This document shows, piece after piece, positions 8,762 to 17,478 of a stretch of 64,000 bases of DNA (position 1 is the first letter of the stretch; each line of letters starts with the position of its first letter). The stretch spans positions 3,410,001-3,474,000 of the forward strand of contig NZ_JBFRYB010000001.1 of the NCBI RefSeq assembly GCF_040892595.1, in the 5' to 3' direction. The position numbers were made by a program, and so were the translations under genes. This DNA is from Zhongshania sp. R06B22. Lineage in GTDB: Bacteria > Pseudomonadota > Gammaproteobacteria > Pseudomonadales > Spongiibacteraceae. Below the pieces are notes generated by a model. It was not told the origin of the DNA. It searched no databases and saw only the letters and a list, made by a program, of their open reading frames with translations.

Positions 8762-9094
8762 ATGGCTTTACTGAAGGGCAGCAATAATCGAGTTTATCGG
8801 TTTTGCCTAAGCCTAGTCACCCTGTTCGCGATAAGTGCCTGCACCAGCACACCCAAAGAGGCCCCCACCGCGCCAGGTATGCACGGCGGCTTTACCCAAT
8901 GCGAAGCGCCACGTCAGCAAATGTGCACACGGGAATACCGCCCAGTGTGCGGCCATGTCGATACTGGCATACGTTGTGTGACAACGCCCTGCCCCTCTGA
9001 GCGGCATAAAACCTATGGCAATGCCTGTTCAGCCTGCGCAGAAGAGGACGTGATGGGCTACGAAATTGGCGATTGCGCCAGCTATGGAAAATAA
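8762..9094 (+). CDS. Lipoprotein with Kazal-like protease-inhibitor domain
   Basis: The ATG at 8762 is chosen because GGAG sits 8 bases before it and a lipoprotein signal follows directly: hydrophobic core then ISAC as lipobox near residue 23-26. The mature part (about 85 residues) holds six or more cysteines in the order typical of bacterial Kazal-like domains: MCTREYRPVCG, a short insert CVTTPCPS, then KTYGNACSACA and a final Cys. Such domains resemble serine protease inhibitors and are found in many marine bacteria; inhibitory activity is unproven here. A strong terminator follows. Confidence 0.75.
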   Translation: MALLKGSNNRVYRFCLSLVTLFAISACTSTPKEAPTAPGMHGGFTQCEAPRQQMCTREYRPVCGHVDTGIRCVTTPCPSERHKTYGNACSACAEEDVMGYEIGDCASYGK

Positions 9095-9110
9095 AGTTGC
9101 CTAAAATCTT

Positions 9111-9155
9111 ACATAAAAAAAGGCCCTAAGCGCGAGCAAAGGGCCTTTTTTATGT
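9111..9155. terminator. Bidirectional rho-independent terminator
   Basis: AGGCCCT and AGGGCCT pair over a 12-base loop, with seven A on the left and six T on the right, so the hairpin has a U-tract read from either strand. It separates the Kazal lipoprotein gene from the convergent thiolase gene. Confidence 0.88.
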
Positions 9156-9178
9156 GACTATCACTTAACTCACAAAGC

Positions 9179-10477
9179 TTAGCGCTCAATAATGGCAGTG
9201 ATACCCTGTCCGCCCGCTGCACAAATTGAAATCAAACCGCGACCACTGCCTTTTTCTTCCAGCATTTTCGCCAGCGTCGCCACAATCCGACCGCCGGTCG
9301 CCGCAAACGGATGACCTGCCGCCAATGAGCTGCCGTTCACGTTTAGTTTGCTAAGATCAATACTGCCGAGCGCGCGATCAAGGCCCAGCTTTTCTTTGCA
9401 GAAAGCTTCATCTTCCCAGGCCTTCAGCGTTGCTAATACCTGCGCAGCAAACGCCTCATGAATTTCGTAATAATCGAAATCCTGCAATGTCAGCCCAGCT
9501 TTCTCCAACATGCGTGGCACCGCGTAAGCAGGCGCAAGCAACAAGCCTTCTTTTTCTGAGGCGCCATTTTTGCCATAAAAATCTACTGCGGCAGTTTCAA
9601 CAATCGTCAAATAAGCACGTACCGGTAGGCCACGCTCTTTCGCCCACTCTTCGCTGGCAAGCAGAACTGCCGACGCACCATCGGTCAATGTAGAGGAATT
9701 ACCCGCTGTTAAAGTGCCTTGACCACTTTCTTTGTCGAAGGCTGGCTTTAAGCTAGACAGTTTTTCAAAGGTGGTATCGGGACGTAAAATATTGTCTTTC
9801 TCTACGCCGTTAAACGGTGTGATCAAATCGTCAAAAAATCCGCGATCGTAAGCCGCCGCGAGATTTTTGTGGCTGGTACAGGCCAACTGGTCTTGCTGGT
9901 CGCGGGGAATTTGCCATGCTTTGGCGGTGACTTCAGTGTGCTCGCCCATAGACATGCCAGTACGAGGCTCAGCATTAGCGGGGATCAAAACACCCACATC
10001 CTTGGGACGAAGCTGCAAAAATGGTTTCATTCGATCGCCAAAGCTGCGGGCTTTATTTACCTGCAATAAAATCCTACGTAAGCCTTCACTTACACCAATA
10101 GGTGCGTCAGAAGTGGTGTCTACACCACCAGCGATGCCGGCATCAATTTGCCCAAGGGCAATTTTATTGGCAACCACATTAATGGCTTGAAGGCCGGTGC
10201 CACAGGCTTGCTGAATATCAAAGCACGGGGTGTTTGGATCCAAAGAGGTGCCCAATACTGATTCACGTGTCAGATTGAAATCACGGCTATGCTTCATAAC
10301 CGCACCGGCAACCACGTCACCAAGGCAAACATCTTGCAGATTATAACGCTGCACCAAACCTTCTATGGCAGCGGTTAACATTGACTGGTTACTCACTCCA
10401 AAGTAGGCCGTATTGGAACGGGTAAACGGAATGCGGTTACCACCGATGATCGCAACGCGCTTAATTGCCTGTGACAT
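9179..10477 (-). CDS. Acetyl-CoA C-acyltransferase (thiolase; FadI/FadA2-like)
   Basis: A 432-residue thiolase. The nucleophile Cys is in QQACGTGLQA near residue 90, the HEAFAAQ histidine near 345 and the C-terminal Cys in ISICAAGGQG near 420, preceded by GSSLAAGHPFAATG; all three catalytic elements are intact. Length and motifs resemble FadI and mycobacterial FadA2. It cleaves or forms 3-ketoacyl-CoA. It is divergent from a FabG4-type reductase, as FadA2 is from FabG4 in mycobacteria, suggesting a shared acyl-CoA pathway. Confidence 0.9.
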   Translation of the reverse strand: MSQAIKRVAIIGGNRIPFTRSNTAYFGVSNQSMLTAAIEGLVQRYNLQDVCLGDVVAGAVMKHSRDFNLTRESVLGTSLDPNTPCFDIQQACGTGLQAINVVANKIALGQIDAGIAGGVDTTSDAPIGVSEGLRRILLQVNKARSFGDRMKPFLQLRPKDVGVLIPANAEPRTGMSMGEHTEVTAKAWQIPRDQQDQLACTSHKNLAAAYDRGFFDDLITPFNGVEKDNILRPDTTFEKLSSLKPAFDKESGQGTLTAGNSSTLTDGASAVLLASEEWAKERGLPVRAYLTIVETAAVDFYGKNGASEKEGLLLAPAYAVPRMLEKAGLTLQDFDYYEIHEAFAAQVLATLKAWEDEAFCKEKLGLDRALGSIDLSKLNVNGSSLAAGHPFAATGGRIVATLAKMLEEKGSGRGLISICAAGGQGITAIIER

Positions 10478-10767
10478 AATCTGACCTCAAAAATCGTACG
10501 AAGAGTAATGTGGCCGCAGTTTAGCAAGCTTATCTGCTGCGGCATTGGCTGAATCGACCACACTGCAGGTCGGCACTGTCAATCACCTTATAGCGCGCTG
10601 CGATTACAATGCGGTTCTTTATAGAGCGGCACAGCGTTTTAATGACCGCGCAAACGGTATATTGGTTTTCATTTATGGCCGTATTCCTGCCTAAAACCAA
10701 AATTAGTCTGCCAGCAGACAATGTAAGCCAAACCACTATTTTTACCACCCCTGACGGAGATCTGAGT

Positions 10768-12153
10768 ATGAGCGATAGAATCGAGAAGCTGATTAATTCG
10801 GCGGCAGGCAAAAAGCTGCTAAGCGCGATGGGCGTCACCGTAGCCACTGACCTGCAGCGCTACAAGGCCACTCAAGCCAGTTACTTCTCAGGTGCCGTGC
10901 TACTTGGCGCAGGCGAAGACGCAAAACTGCTTGCTAATATTCAAGAAAACTTAAGCGACAGCGATGCCCAGGTTTTTTACAGCCCGGAGGCTGCAGCACA
11001 AGTCGGTGGCAGTGCAGACAGCAACGCTACAAGCGATCGCTACCAGGCACTGGTATTTGATGGCAGCGGCTTCGTTGACGCGACCGAGCTAGTCGCCGCC
11101 TACCGGTTTTTTAATGCCAGTATTCGCAAATTAAAAAGCAGTGGCCGAATCGTAATTATTGGGCGTCCACACCTGCAATGCGCAAATCCTGAAGCCGCAG
11201 CGGCCCAGCGCGCTCTAGAAGGCTTGAGTCGCTCGCTGGCCAAAGAAGTGGGCGCCAAAGGTGCTACCGCACAATTAATTACCGTCGCTGACGGCGCAGA
11301 AGCCAATATAGACAGCAGCCTGCGCTTTGTTCTGTCGCCTAAATCGGCCTATATCAGCGGTCAGGTCATTAAAGTGCGCGCAGCCGACACCGACACCGGC
11401 GCCGACTGGCACAAACCACTGGCGGGCAAAATCGCCTTGGTTACTGGGGCCTCCCGCGGAATAGGTGAAGCTATTGCCGACACCTTAGCCCGCGACGGCG
11501 CAACAGTGGTTGGCGTCGATGTTGCCCCCATGGAAGCAGAACTTGGCAAGGTTATGTCGCGCTTGAACGGTAAAGCCGTGATTGCAGATATCACCAGCGC
11601 TGACGCGCCAAGTATTATTGCCAAGGCACTTGGTGAGCTCGGCGGTGCCGACATTATTGTCCACAACGCGGGTGTTACCCGTGACAAAACCATTGCAAAC
11701 ATGAGCGAACAGCATTGGCAGATGACCTTAGACATCAATTTGGCTGCTGCTCAGCGCATTACTGCTGAACTACTTAAAACCAACACCATAAACGACGGCG
11801 GCAGCATAGTGGGTGTCTCATCGATGAATGGTATTGGTGGTCAGCGCGGTCAAACCAACTACGCAGCATCTAAAGCCGGTGTTATTGGCTACGTTGATTT
11901 TATGGCCCAGTCAAAAGAACTGGCAGCTAAAAACATCACGGTTAACGCAGTCGCTCCCGGTTTTATCGAAACCGCCATGACCGCAGCCATTCCCTTGTTT
12001 ACCCGGATGTTTGGCCGTCGTCTTAATTCGCTATCACAGGGCGGCTTACCAGTAGACGTTGCTGAAACCATATCATTCTTCGGCAACCCCGCCTCGCGCG
12101 GTGTAAGTGGCAACACAGTAAGAGTCTGTGGCCAATCTTGGTTTGGCGCATAA
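10768..12153 (+). CDS. Long 3-oxoacyl-(ACP/CoA) reductase, FabG4-type
   Basis: Start at the ATG preceded by GGAG (10768), giving 461 residues; the frame extends upstream but without a better site. Residues 1-205 are a degenerate nucleotide-fold domain, and 210-461 a full short-chain dehydrogenase: VTGASRGIGEA, NAGVTRDK, the catalytic Ser in GVSSMNG, YAASKAG, and APGFIETAMT. The two-domain, high-molecular-weight form is FabG4, an NADH-linked 3-oxoacyl-CoA reductase in mycobacteria. The divergent thiolase and the MaoC dehydratase 3.3 kb further support an acyl-CoA role. Confidence 0.88.
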   Translation: MSDRIEKLINSAAGKKLLSAMGVTVATDLQRYKATQASYFSGAVLLGAGEDAKLLANIQENLSDSDAQVFYSPEAAAQVGGSADSNATSDRYQALVFDGSGFVDATELVAAYRFFNASIRKLKSSGRIVIIGRPHLQCANPEAAAAQRALEGLSRSLAKEVGAKGATAQLITVADGAEANIDSSLRFVLSPKSAYISGQVIKVRAADTDTGADWHKPLAGKIALVTGASRGIGEAIADTLARDGATVVGVDVAPMEAELGKVMSRLNGKAVIADITSADAPSIIAKALGELGGADIIVHNAGVTRDKTIANMSEQHWQMTLDINLAAAQRITAELLKTNTINDGGSIVGVSSMNGIGGQRGQTNYAASKAGVIGYVDFMAQSKELAAKNITVNAVAPGFIETAMTAAIPLFTRMFGRRLNSLSQGGLPVDVAETISFFGNPASRGVSGNTVRVCGQSWFGA

Positions 12154-12188
12154 ACTAAGAGTAAGTTGCTAACTCTGGCTTGATAGAT

Positions 12189-12214
12189 ATGCCCCACCAG
12201 CACTGGTGGGGCAT
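12189..12214. terminator. Hairpin after the FabG4-type gene
   Basis: ATGCCCCACCAG and CTGGTGGGGCAT form a perfect 12-base stem with a 2-base spacer, 35 bases after the FabG4 stop. No T-run follows, so it is an inverted repeat with probable terminator function between two convergent genes. Confidence 0.6.
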
Positions 12215-12298
12215 AAAAGCCGCAAGAAGAAATGTCGCCGCTATTTAAAGTGGCAGTGACGCAAAACACATGTGCCCAACTTTGTTTTTTCTTATACC

Positions 12299-13066
12299 TT
12301 ATAAACTAGCAAAATCCACCGCAGGTAGGCATTCAAAACCCGGCTGTGCAAAAAGGTAGCCCTGCATCAATTCGACGCCCGCGTTTTGCAACCAAACCAT
12401 TTCTTGTTTTGTCTCCACGCCCTCAGCCAACGGGGTGATATTGAGGTCCTTAAATAAATTAATACAATTTCTAATAATATGCTGCCGCGTTATATCTCGA
12501 TCGATATTGCGACTAAGCGCCATATCGAATTTCACAATATTTGTCTGAAAATCTGCCAGTAGCCCCAAGCCCGAATACCCAGCGCCGAAATCATCAATTG
12601 CGGTTACAAAACCAGATTCATTGTAGTAATCGACGATACCCTTAACAAAACTAGTATCATCGACCTTTTCAGCTTCCGTGAATTCAAACATGATTCTATT
12701 GCTTGGAAAACCATACTTCTCCGCCGCCTCTAAGGTCGTGCGGATACAGCGCTCAGGCTTATAAATAGCACGGGGGAGAAAGTTAATGCTAAGCATCGAA
12801 TCAAGCTTTAGCTTTGATGCTAGGGCTATCGCTTTAACTCGGCAAAGTTGGTCGAACAAATAACGATTATCATCATTCACTTTAGAGATTATGGAATACG
12901 CAGATTCATTATTTATACCGCGAACCAGTGACTCGTAGCCGAATATCTGCTGCGACTTACAGTTAACAATTGGCTAAAATGCCATAGTAAAGTCGAAGTC
13001 AAGACTACCTTTATCTGCACATCTACTGCAGGAAAATCTGTCATAAACAATTGGCCCTTCATCCAT
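12299..13066 (-). pseudogene. EAL-domain cyclic-di-GMP phosphodiesterase gene interrupted by an in-frame TAG
   Basis: Read from the ATG at 13066 (GGAAGG ribosome site just upstream), the frame encodes about 255 residues of a single EAL-domain protein with an N-terminal Cys pair (SCSRCADKG). Codon 31 at 12974-12976 is TAG, in the motif FTMAF-stop-PIVN, where relatives have Gln (FQPIV). Downstream the same frame stays open and conserved: ESLVRG (Ser instead of Ala in EAL), SINFLP, FEFTEAE, AIDDFGAGYSG, VKFDM, PLAEGVETKQE and QGYLFAQP. A single CAG-to-TAG change explains it. A restart at the GTG at 12880 would lose the EAL motif. Confidence 0.85.
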
Positions 13067-13338
13067 ATTAAAACCTTCCTCTCATTATGTGCATGATACC
13101 CTCGTCCTATCCATGCCCTCCTTTGCCAGAAGCCACCACAAAGGCACCAAACTGCAGAGTAAATTTAGGGAAGATCTCCGGATCGATCAATTTTACTGAC
13201 CGAAACGCGGTCTTTTATCATCCAGAACTATGGATAAGCGCGTCAATACGTGGAATCCTCTATCTTTAAACTGCACACGACTATTTTTTTAAAACACTCG
13301 TAAATTCTGTACGCATATTGAATCAAGGAGGATTCACA

Positions 13339-14235
13339 ATGCCTATAAATAGATCTATTTTCAGCTGCCCGGTCACATCATCAGTACGAACCCTAGTCAC
13401 ACAAGTGGTATTGGCAGTACTTATGGGGTCTCTCATAACTCCCGCTCTCGCGGACTCCACATCTAAACCCGCCCTGATACTGGCCAAGCCCTATCACTCC
13501 GACATTAACGTGGCGGACTACTGGATAAGTGAAAAATTAGATGGCGTTCGCGCCTATTGGGATGGCGAAGCGCTTATCTCTAGGCAGGGAAATAGGTATC
13601 ACGCACCTAGCTGGTTTATTGCAGAGTTTCCCAACACGCCTCTAGATGGCGAGTTGTGGATGGGGCGAGGACGATTTGACGAGCTGTCCGGCGCGGTGCG
13701 CAAACAAACGCCGCTCAAGGCCCAGTGGCAGGAGATCCGCTTTATGGCCTTTGACCTACCCGCCGCTGAAGGGAGCTTCGATGCGAGACTTCTTCAACTA
13801 AAACAGCTTATCGAGCAAAATAACTCGCCCTATCTAGAACTGGTAGAGCAGCAGAAATTATCCACCGGAAAAGCCTTACTAGCCCATTTAGACGGGGTGA
13901 TTGCGCAGGGAGGTGAGGGGCTTATGCTGCATTTAGCAAGTGCACCCTACCGAGCCAAGCGCAGCGATGACCTCTTGAAGCTAAAGCGCTATCAAGATGC
14001 CGAAGCCACCGTGATTGGCCACTTACCCGGCAAGGGCAAATATAAGGGTATGTTAGGTGCTCTGCTGCTAGAAACCGAGAGTGGCCTGAGATTTAAAATT
14101 GGCAGTGGCTTTTCTCAGGAGCAGCGCAAAGCACCGCCCCCGATTGGAAGCACCATAACTTATAAATATTTTGGTTTAAGCAGCAAGGGCACGCCACGTT
14201 TCGCAAGTTTTTTGAGAATTAGAAACGAAAATTAA
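13339..14235 (+). CDS. ligE: ATP-dependent DNA ligase with signal peptide (LigE type)
   Basis: The ATG at 13339 follows an ideal AAGGAGG; a frame start 21 bases earlier is rejected for this reason. The 298 residues begin with a long signal peptide (to about residue 39, PALADS), so the enzyme is likely periplasmic. The adenylation lysine is in SEKLDGVRAYW (motif KxDG), followed by LDGELWMG (motif III), GGEGLMLH (motif IV) and LLKLKRYQDAEATV (motif V), then a short OB domain. Minimal LigE enzymes seal nicks; their periplasmic location has been linked to DNA uptake or extracellular DNA. No competence genes are adjacent. Confidence 0.9.
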   Translation: MPINRSIFSCPVTSSVRTLVTQVVLAVLMGSLITPALADSTSKPALILAKPYHSDINVADYWISEKLDGVRAYWDGEALISRQGNRYHAPSWFIAEFPNTPLDGELWMGRGRFDELSGAVRKQTPLKAQWQEIRFMAFDLPAAEGSFDARLLQLKQLIEQNNSPYLELVEQQKLSTGKALLAHLDGVIAQGGEGLMLHLASAPYRAKRSDDLLKLKRYQDAEATVIGHLPGKGKYKGMLGALLLETESGLRFKIGSGFSQEQRKAPPPIGSTITYKYFGLSSKGTPRFASFLRIRNEN

Positions 14236-14256
14236 CGCTGCTGCGCGTCGCGATGA

Positions 14257-15309
14257 TCAGCAATTGTCATTGAGCTGGGCCGCTTTTTTCTGCTGCCGAT
14301 ATTCTATAGGCGTCAGTTCAGTCCAGCGCTTAAACGCTCTATAGAAGGTACTGGGTTCTGAAAACCCGGTCAGATACACCACGTCGGCAATGCTCTCATC
14401 AGTGCGCGCCAACAGCCGCTTCGCTAGCACACAGCGATAATCTGCCAGCACCTGATTAAAGCTAGTTCCCGCCTCAGTCAGTCGCGCCCGCAAGACTCTC
14501 TCATTCATATCTAAGCGCGCGGCGATATTTTCCAAGCTTGGCTGTCCAAGCTCCAGCATCTCGGCGATAATTTGCCGGACATCGCCCACCACGTCCTGAC
14601 GAGAAAGGCGCTCTAGCTGTTTGCTGGCTAATTTTTCATGGAGCTTGAGCAAATCTGGCTCTGCGTGAGTGGAGGGCGTTCCAAGAATCGACGTAGCAAA
14701 CACCAGTGATGATTCTGGACGTTCGAAATGCACGGGACACCCGAATACTCTTTCGTATTCGGCCACATCGCCAACCACAGCGTGCGTCAAATTAACCGAA
14801 TCAGCGACAAACGCGCCGTCGGTAACAGCCTGAAAATAACGGATCAAAAACCGCGCAAAGCACTCATTGCGATGCCGAAAACTCGGATCATCGCCACCCG
14901 CAAACTCCAGAACCATTTGCGATTGAAGATCGCCTATTCGCAATTCAAACTGCATGGCGTCGGTCACCAAGCGTTGATAGTTTTGCGAACGTTTTAAGCC
15001 CTCACCAAAATTTGGACTGCTCAAAAACAAATATTCCAGCACCTGACCGCGATATACCTGAACGGCATCGGCCAAATGCAGACCAATATTTTGATCGCCA
15101 CTCACCTCTTCCAGCACTCGCCAAAATAGCAGCTGAGCGGTATGGGGAAAGCGCGCGGTGCGATCCTGTAATAAAGTCGGTGAAATTTTACATTCGCTGA
15201 CAATGCGATCAACATCCAAGCCCATATTCTGCATGGCCGGATATACCAGTTGAATAAGGAAACTGGAATCGCTGAGGTCTGAAAAGTTTTTGGAATGTGA
15301 TGCTGTCAT
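14257..15309 (-). CDS. AraC-family transcriptional regulator (arabinose-binding-like N-domain)
   Basis: A 350-residue protein: residues 20-205 match the Arabinose_bd-type sensor domain of OruR/ArgR-like regulators and residues 250-340 are an AraC HTH with LENIAARLDMNERVLRARL and IADVVYLTGFSEPSTFYRAFKRWTELTP split over two helices. It is divergent from the MaoC dehydratase gene with about 170 bases between, so it probably controls that gene. The ligand is not readable, though acyl compounds are plausible from context. Confidence 0.87.
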   Translation of the reverse strand: MTASHSKNFSDLSDSSFLIQLVYPAMQNMGLDVDRIVSECKISPTLLQDRTARFPHTAQLLFWRVLEEVSGDQNIGLHLADAVQVYRGQVLEYLFLSSPNFGEGLKRSQNYQRLVTDAMQFELRIGDLQSQMVLEFAGGDDPSFRHRNECFARFLIRYFQAVTDGAFVADSVNLTHAVVGDVAEYERVFGCPVHFERPESSLVFATSILGTPSTHAEPDLLKLHEKLASKQLERLSRQDVVGDVRQIIAEMLELGQPSLENIAARLDMNERVLRARLTEAGTSFNQVLADYRCVLAKRLLARTDESIADVVYLTGFSEPSTFYRAFKRWTELTPIEYRQQKKAAQLNDNC

Positions 15310-15481
15310 TCAAGCCGGTTTCTTTTATGCAAAATATCAATACTGCCAAGTATTGACCGAACTGCCGTAAACGACACTGGGCCTGGGCAAATTCTTTACA
15401 CCAGACTTTTCATTATACTATATGGTTCTTTGATGTTCGTTACAAACTACTGCGCCAAGCTCAGTATGGAGATAGAGTCGA

Positions 15482-16351
15482 ATGACCGCAAGCAATGAGT
15501 TAAGGCTAAAAACTCTGCCTAGTACACCACCCATGTTACTAAAAGCAGCGATTACCAGGAAAAAGCCAAGTAACACGCCCACTTTCCCCAGCCAAGCATT
15601 AGAAGTGGCCAATGTACAAACCAATATCAAGCAGTTGGGCCGCTACAACGAGGCCTGTGGTTTTGGCGATGACCTCAGCACCCTGTCAGTAAGTTTTTTA
15701 CATATTCAGGTGTTTCGCTTGCATATGAAAATGATGCTGAGCAAGGAATTCCCCCTATCACCCATGGGCTGCGTGCATTTAAGCAACACCATTATTCAAC
15801 ACCGCCGTATAAGCAGCAATGAAGTTCTGCGGCTACGCTGCAAAATTGCCGACAACAAAGTCACAGATAAGGGCTATGAGTTCACCTTTCACTGCGAGGC
15901 TTTCTGTGGAGAAGAGTTGGTGTGGGAAGACACCAGTCGCTATTTATCCCGAGCGAAAACCAATGTTGCCGGCGGCCCCAAAGCAGTTAGGGCTGAGCCA
16001 CGCGCTTACGCGCAGTCGCTCCCTATGGATATCAGCCGCAGAGATGCCCGCAAATACTCGCGTGCCTCCGGTGACTTTAACCCCATTCACCTGCACGACC
16101 TCAGCGCGAAATTGCTGGGCTTTAAACGCATGGTCATCCACGGCATGTGGAGCAAAGCGGCCTGCCTAGCCGCCCTAAGCGGTGAAATTAAAGAGACGGC
16201 TTACCGCTGTCATGTCGATTTTAAAACACCCATATTTCTGCCCGTGAGCGTGCGCCTTGATTACGAGGCAAACGGAGCGAATCTGGACTTTGAATTACGC
16301 GACAAAAAAGGCGTAAAACCACATCTAGTCGGCCATATCCAGCCGCTCTAA
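15482..16351 (+). CDS. MaoC-like (R)-3-hydroxyacyl dehydratase, HtdX-like
   Basis: A 289-residue protein whose C-terminal half carries the hotdog hydratase-2 motif: SRASGDFNPIHLHD with the catalytic Asp and His, then GFKRMVIHGMW. The N-terminal half is a second, degenerate hotdog, as in double-hotdog HtdX of mycobacteria (about 280 residues). The enzyme would interconvert 2-enoyl- and (R)-3-hydroxyacyl-CoA. GGAG lies 10 bases before the start. With the thiolase and FabG4-type gene of 9.2-12.2 kb it reproduces the FadA2/FabG4/HtdX set. Confidence 0.82.
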   Translation: MTASNELRLKTLPSTPPMLLKAAITRKKPSNTPTFPSQALEVANVQTNIKQLGRYNEACGFGDDLSTLSVSFLHIQVFRLHMKMMLSKEFPLSPMGCVHLSNTIIQHRRISSNEVLRLRCKIADNKVTDKGYEFTFHCEAFCGEELVWEDTSRYLSRAKTNVAGGPKAVRAEPRAYAQSLPMDISRRDARKYSRASGDFNPIHLHDLSAKLLGFKRMVIHGMWSKAACLAALSGEIKETAYRCHVDFKTPIFLPVSVRLDYEANGANLDFELRDKKGVKPHLVGHIQPL

Positions 16352-16388
16352 GAAAACCGCACGTGGCTGGGCGAGGCCGTCGCCAGAG

Positions 16389-17312
16389 TTACCGCAGTAA
16401 CTCTGGCGATAAATTTTCCACCATGGCGCGGATCCCCTCGCGCCAATCCTTCCGAGTCTCACCGATTAAGGCATGCATTTGGCTAGTATCAATCGAGAGG
16501 CTACCGAATGCCGTGGCTTTCTCATTAAAAATTGGTGTAAACCCGCTTAGCTCAGTCAAATAGGCACACCACTCTTCAATACTCACTGCCTGGGAACCGC
16601 CAAAGTTTGTGGTGGTGACGTCGGTAGTGGCCGCACCCAATAAGTAGGGGATTTTTTCAATATAGTCATCGGCATGTAATAAGTTATAACTATTGGGCCC
16701 CTCCGGGTGGATATCTATCGCTATCTTTTCTTTCATCATTAGCAGGTGATAATAAGGCCAGCCACCGTTATTGCCATAGGGCACACTGAGACGCGCAATC
16801 GTGGTTGGAATCTCGAACTGCTTAGCGGCAAAACGACATACCGTCTCGGCGGCAATTTTGGCAATGCTGTAAGTCGGGAACATAGAACGGTGGTTATCAC
16901 CGAGAGGGTCGCTTTCTTTACGTGGAGACAAGCCCGCGTATTCATAGACCGCCGTTGAAGAGAAGTGTAAGAACGCTTTGGCACTTTTGCAGCGCGCCAT
17001 CAAATTCCCCACGCCTTCACCATTCGCAGCCAAGTCGTAAGCGAAGTTACCAGATTTGACCACTGCTAAATTCAGCACATAGTCGAATTCATCCGGACAG
17101 GCCGCCAAGCTATTTCTGTCAGCAAGGTCGGCACGAATCACCTTTATACCGCGCTTTTCGAATGCTTCTTTCGCACTGTCTTTACTAAATCGCGCCAAGG
17201 CCGTGACGTTGGCAATTTTGCTAAGCGCGTCGACTATGGGCGCAGCTACCTGACCAGTCGGACCAGTGATAAGGATATTGGCATTATTGAGATCTACGGG
17301 CGTTACCGGCAT
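16389..17312 (-). CDS. NAD(P)-dependent epimerase/dehydratase
   Basis: A 307-residue extended short-chain dehydrogenase: dinucleotide loop ITGPTGQVAAP near residue 15, active-site Ser/Thr in HFSSTAVYEY, and YSIAKIAAE with Tyr and Lys near 150. The glycine motif GPTGQVAAP differs from the usual GxxGxxG only in its last position. These proteins act on nucleotide sugars or related small molecules; the substrate is not readable. TAGGAG precedes the start. It converges on the MaoC gene. Confidence 0.85.
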   Translation of the reverse strand: MPVTPVDLNNANILITGPTGQVAAPIVDALSKIANVTALARFSKDSAKEAFEKRGIKVIRADLADRNSLAACPDEFDYVLNLAVVKSGNFAYDLAANGEGVGNLMARCKSAKAFLHFSSTAVYEYAGLSPRKESDPLGDNHRSMFPTYSIAKIAAETVCRFAAKQFEIPTTIARLSVPYGNNGGWPYYHLLMMKEKIAIDIHPEGPNSYNLLHADDYIEKIPYLLGAATTDVTTTNFGGSQAVSIEEWCAYLTELSGFTPIFNEKATAFGSLSIDTSQMHALIGETRKDWREGIRAMVENLSPELLR

Positions 17313-17439
17313 CGCTCTACTCCTAATTCATTATAAGAGATCGCTGCAGGCTTATTGTTTTATCCTAGCCAGACAACACATATTCTGCGCGAGCAAAATT
17401 ATCTCCGAGTCACAGGAGTGTATCTAAGCTTTTAAGGGG

Positions 17440-17465
17440 TTTCGCCATCCAAACGGATGGCGAAA
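17440..17465. terminator. Hairpin between the DUF3014 and epimerase genes
   Basis: TTTCGCCATCC and GGATGGCGAAA form a perfect 11-base stem with loop AAAC, just after the stop of the minus-strand DUF3014 gene. No clear T-tail on either strand, so it may be an attenuating hairpin rather than a standard terminator. Confidence 0.5.
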
Positions 17466-17478
17466 AAAGGAGGGAATA

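Noticed and set aside
13087..13269. A short plus-strand frame in front of the ligase gene
   Set aside because: It runs across the EAL promoter region without a ribosome site; the ligase has its own strong site at 13339.
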